A stretch of 8,182 nt of DNA from Thermoplasmata archaeon (GTDB taxonomy: Archaea; Thermoplasmatota; Thermoplasmata; Thermoplasmatales; Thermoplasmataceae): NCBI GenBank assembly GCA_021826795.1, contig JAKAYM010000080.1, positions 1 through 8,182 on the forward strand. The letters run 5' to 3'. Below the pieces are notes generated by a model that searched no databases, had not been told where the DNA came from, and was given only the letters and a program-made list of their open reading frames with translations. How positions within the stretch are numbered: position 1 is the stretch's first letter; each line of letters opens with the position of its first letter. The position numbers and the translations under genes were made by a program. This document shows positions 6,096-8,182 of this stretch, one piece after another.

Positions 6096-7490
6096 TTATC
6101 CTTTTTTCTCCATTTTTTTAGCTTTTTCCTCCTCCTTGAATTTTTGAATTTCTGCAGTGGATGGCGGGTATGACATGTCAAAGCCTGTTTCTCCGTGTAT
6201 TGCCATATCACCTATCTTCAATTTTGCCACTGTTTCCCTCAGCGGTACAAATACTCCGATCAGTTTTAGTATTCCATAGGTTAAGGCAAAAACATAGATT
6301 ATTACCACCACCGCTGCAAAGGCCTGGATTCCAAGCTGATAAAAATTCCCGTATAAAGCACCTTTCAGGCCAGGGTCTATGTACTGGGTAACCACTGGAT
6401 CAGCCAGCACGCCAGTGAGTAAACCGCCGACCACACCGGCAACAGCATGGGATGAAAATACTCCGAGGGTGTCATCGACCTTAAATCTTGGTTCTATTTT
6501 ATAGAGGAATAGCCATGGAATTATGCCTGTAGCTAATCCTATAACCATGGCACCGTATATATTTACATAGCCAGCTGCCGGAGTTATTCCAACCAGGCCG
6601 GCTATTGCACCAACTGATGCTCCTATTAACGATGGTTTCTTAAATACTTTCATATCTATAAGTATCCATGTTATCATACTAACTGCTGTTGCCACATTAG
6701 TATTTATTACAGCAATACCCGCGTCTATGGTACTACCGTATGGGTCTCCACCGTTGAATCCATTCCATCCGAGCCATATAAGCCCGATACCGAGCATGAC
6801 GAGCGCTAAATTATTTGCCTTCATGTGCAGTTCTTCTTTTAATCTCGGCCCGATAGCTATGGCAGCCGCGAGTGCACCGATGCCGGCATCAACATGTATA
6901 ACATAGCCACCGGAGAAGTCTACAGCGCCCAGCTGATTTAACCAACCACCGGCAAACAACCAGTAAGCTACAGGACTATACACAAAGAGTGACCAGACCG
7001 GAACAAAGATCATCCATGCTTTAAAATTCATCCTTTCAAGTATACCTCCCATTAATAGAACCGGAGTTATTGCAGCAAAAACAAACTGGAAGAACATCAA
7101 TGTTGAATTTGGAATACTGAGTGCCTGTTTTTGTGGACCAACAATAGCCTGACCCCCGATAAATGTACCACTCATTGCAGGAGATGGAATGCCAAAAATA
7201 TAATATCCATCTATTTTAAGCATGATGGAGGTTCCAAATCCAAAATTATAACCGGCAATAACCCAGATTATGAGGACGACAGCAAATGCATAGAGCGCCA
7301 TCATCATGGCATTAACCATATATTTCCTCTTTGTCAGTCCGGCATAATATAAAGCCAGGCCAGGAATGCTTTGAAGACCAACAAGGGTTGCAGCCGTAAG
7401 CATCCAGCCGTTATTACCAGTATTCAGCCATGATGTGCCATCGACGAGCATAGAAAAAGACATCGCACCAATCATATAGTGTAAACTCAT
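6096..7490 (-). CDS. amt: Ammonium transporter, Amt/Mep/Rh family (AMT2-like clade)
   Basis: A 464-residue membrane channel/transporter, expected to be a trimer with about 11 membrane helices per subunit, that imports ammonium for nitrogen assimilation. The pore residues are present: D191 in DFSGGYVIH with the first twin histidine H199, the second histidine H348 in [11 protein letters not shown], and W177 in the periplasmic vestibule. Phrases such as [20 protein letters not shown] (21-40), [11 protein letters not shown] (241-251) and VDDTLGVF (338-345) resemble plant AMT2 and microbial relatives more than E. coli AmtB. The C-terminal cytosolic tail keeps the IGDMAIHGE segment (426-434) and ends in a Lys/Glu-rich stretch. 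Of five arginines read, all use AGR codons, the host pattern. No GlnK gene is adjacent. The start is uncertain: Met6 (7475) fits the TATA box better than Met1 (7490). Confidence 0.95.
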   Translation of the reverse strand: MSLHYMIGAMSFSMLVDGTSWLNTGNNGWMLTAATLVGLQSIPGLALYYAGLTKRKYMVNAMMMALYAFAVVLIIWVIAGYNFGFGTSIMLKIDGYYIFGIPSPAMSGTFIGGQAIVGPQKQALSIPNSTLMFFQFVFAAITPVLLMGGILERMNFKAWMIFVPVWSLFVYSPVAYWLFAGGWLNQLGAVDFSGGYVIHVDAGIGALAAAIAIGPRLKEELHMKANNLALVMLGIGLIWLGWNGFNGGDPYGSTIDAGIAVINTNVATAVSMITWILIDMKVFKKPSLIGASVGAIAGLVGITPAAGYVNIYGAMVIGLATGIIPWLFLYKIEPRFKVDDTLGVFSSHAVAGVVGGLLTGVLADPVVTQYIDPGLKGALYGNFYQLGIQAFAAVVVIIYVFALTYGILKLIGVFVPLRETVAKLKIGDMAIHGETGFDMSYPPSTAEIQKFKEEEKAKKMEKKG

Positions 7491-7498
7491 ATAAATAA

Positions 7499-7504
7499 AT
7501 ATAA
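7499..7504 (-). promoter_or_regulatory. Likely TATA box of the ammonium transporter gene
   Basis: Minus-strand TTATAT within an AT-rich run. It lies 9-14 bases before the ATG at 7490, too close for archaeal initiation, but 24-29 bases before the in-frame ATG at 7475, matching the leaderless spacing of the TPR and MFS genes. No Shine-Dalgarno site precedes either ATG. Confidence 0.45.
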
Positions 7505-7828
7505 TTTATTTTTAGTTTTTTGTTGATTATTCAAAAAAGATGTTATTTTTAGTTATTTATTCTAATAATTCATAACTAAGATAGATATAATTAAAATCAA
7601 AGATGCTTAAAAGCAAGGATAAAGAATTAGAACACCGATCAACTAATTCATGCTGGTTCATTCAGCGGCAAAGAATGGATATTAGGGAATAGTGCTTATA
7701 GAAATTTCCATATGTTTTTAAGTTAGCTATGAGTTGTCTATTGTAATAAATTTGTTTTATTTTTCAGAGCAAATCCTCTTTTCGTGATGTCGCTAAGATT
7801 TTTTTAAAGTATAGGAGGTTACGATATA

Positions 7829-7906
7829 GTGAGCTATCTCATTACAAGGCAATGTGGGTGCCTAATTAAGAGTTATACAAAGAATATATGTAGATCCTAC
7901 TTCTAA
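7829..7906 (+). CDS. Candidate small ORF of 25 codons behind a strong Shine-Dalgarno site
   Basis: AGGAGGT (7813-7819), the best ribosome-binding-site match in the window, is followed nine bases later by GTG at 7829 and 25 codons to TAA at 7904-7906. The peptide starts MSYLITRQCGC, has three cysteines and several lysines and arginines, and is not recognised. It lies 127 bp before the transporter gene on the same strand, so it could be a leader peptide, an independent microprotein, or the leftover start of a lost gene. A chance purine-rich match is equally possible. The rest of the 7505-8033 intergenic region holds only repeats and TATA-like elements, apart from a weak AGGCA/TGCCT hairpin (7847-7863) inside this ORF. 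Confidence 0.25.
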   Translation: MSYLITRQCGCLIKSYTKNICRSYF

Positions 7907-7950
7907 TTTAGTCGGATCAATGATTACATAAACACTTTATATATGTAGAT
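7884..7950 (+). repeat. 12-nt direct repeat upstream of the MFS gene
   Basis: ATATATGTAGAT occurs at 7884-7895 and 7939-7950, 55 bases apart (about five helical turns), and the second copy overlaps an upstream TATA-like box. It is a candidate paired operator for the transporter promoter. Confidence 0.45.
7936..7943 (+). promoter_or_regulatory. Upstream TATA-like box (TTTATATA)
   Basis: Identical to the box at 8005-8012 but 69 bases further upstream. If used, it would give a leader of roughly 65-75 nt on the MFS mRNA. It overlaps the second copy of the 12-nt repeat, so a repressor there could block it. Confidence 0.3.
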
Positions 7951-8004
7951 ATTTATAAAAATCTAAATATTATACCTTTACCAGTAATATAATAAGTACA
8001 TATA

Positions 8005-8012
8005 TTTATATA
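8005..8012 (+). promoter_or_regulatory. TATA box of the MFS transporter gene, leaderless type
   Basis: TTTATATA ends 21 bases before the ATG at 8034, almost the same geometry as the TPR gene promoter, and no Shine-Dalgarno site precedes the ATG. The expected transcription start is at or near the ATG. Confidence 0.65.
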
Positions 8013-8033
8013 TTGCTTAATAATCTTTATGCT

Positions 8034-8182
8034 ATGAAAAATTTACTTTTGGAATTAGATAAGGATAAAACAGAATTACGCAACTTTTATTTAAGCCTTG
8101 TTCTGATGGCCACACTTGGCGGTTTTCTTTACGGTTACGACCAGTCAGATATAGGTTCTGTCCTTATATTTATACCTTATTA
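8034..8182 (+). CDS. MFS transporter, sugar-porter type, 3' partial
   Basis: Only the first 49 residues are present; the gene leaves the window. A short charged cytosolic N-terminus (1-16, LELDKDKTEL) leads into the first membrane helix, which carries GGFLYGYDQSDIG (about 29-41). This matches the start of the sugar-porter subfamily of the major facilitator superfamily, whose helix 1 reads GGxLFGYDxGxIxG; the Asp of GYD is kept. Members move sugars, sugar acids, aromatic acids or other small metabolites, usually with protons, and the substrate cannot be told from this fragment. It is divergent from the ammonium transporter across about 540 bp and has its own TATA box, so the two need not be co-regulated. 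The ATG is chosen from the TATA spacing and the normal length of the N-terminus. Confidence 0.8.
   Translation, partial: MKNLLLELDKDKTELRNFYLSLVLMATLGGFLYGYDQSDIGSVLIFIPY

Noticed and set aside
7603..7692. 29-codon plus-strand ORF starting ATG CTT AAA
   Set aside because: No Shine-Dalgarno site or TATA box at a useful distance, and the composition is unremarkable.

Overview
The window looks like chromosomal DNA of an acidophilic, wall-less euryarchaeon of the Thermoplasmatales (Ferroplasma/Acidiplasma-like). This is inferred from the AT-rich sequence, the preference for AGA/AGG arginine codons in most genes, and archaeal TATA boxes (TTTATATA) placed about 20 nt before ATG codons that have no Shine-Dalgarno site, which is the leaderless pattern typical of that order. 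No rRNA, tRNA, CRISPR array or intact insertion sequence was found.

Left part (1-3044, + strand): two overlapping genes. The first enters from outside the window. Its frame is open from base 2, so the GTG at 194 is internal. It encodes an OLD-family ABC-type ATPase/TOPRIM protein whose TOPRIM metal-binding residues are replaced, followed by a linker and a second, apparently degenerate KaiC/RecA-like domain. Its last 11 bases overlap the first ATG of a complete cellulose-synthase-like processive glycosyltransferase (GT2) with all hallmark motifs and seven predicted membrane segments. A non-catalytic ATPase/TOPRIM protein coupled to a polysaccharide synthase is the most unusual arrangement in the window.

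Middle (3045-4711): a gene-poor, scarred stretch of about 690 bp with inverted repeats, a possible minus-strand gene remnant, and the N-terminal stub of an archaeal AAA-type ATPase cut off at its P-loop. Next comes an intact class I SAM-dependent methyltransferase with a good Shine-Dalgarno site, bacterial-looking sequence and CGN-rich arginine codons, probably acquired from bacteria. A GC-rich hairpin separates it from the convergent gene that follows.

Right part (4712-8182): a minus-strand protein made almost entirely of TPR repeats, then a minus-strand ammonium transporter of the AMT2/Mep-like type with no GlnK gene beside it, each with its own leaderless-type promoter. After a 540-bp divergent intergenic region the window ends in the first 49 codons of a sugar-porter-type MFS transporter. 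That intergenic region holds two identical TATA boxes, a 12-nt direct repeat and a tiny ORF behind a strong Shine-Dalgarno site. Apart from the coupled first pair, the genes look like independent transcription units.
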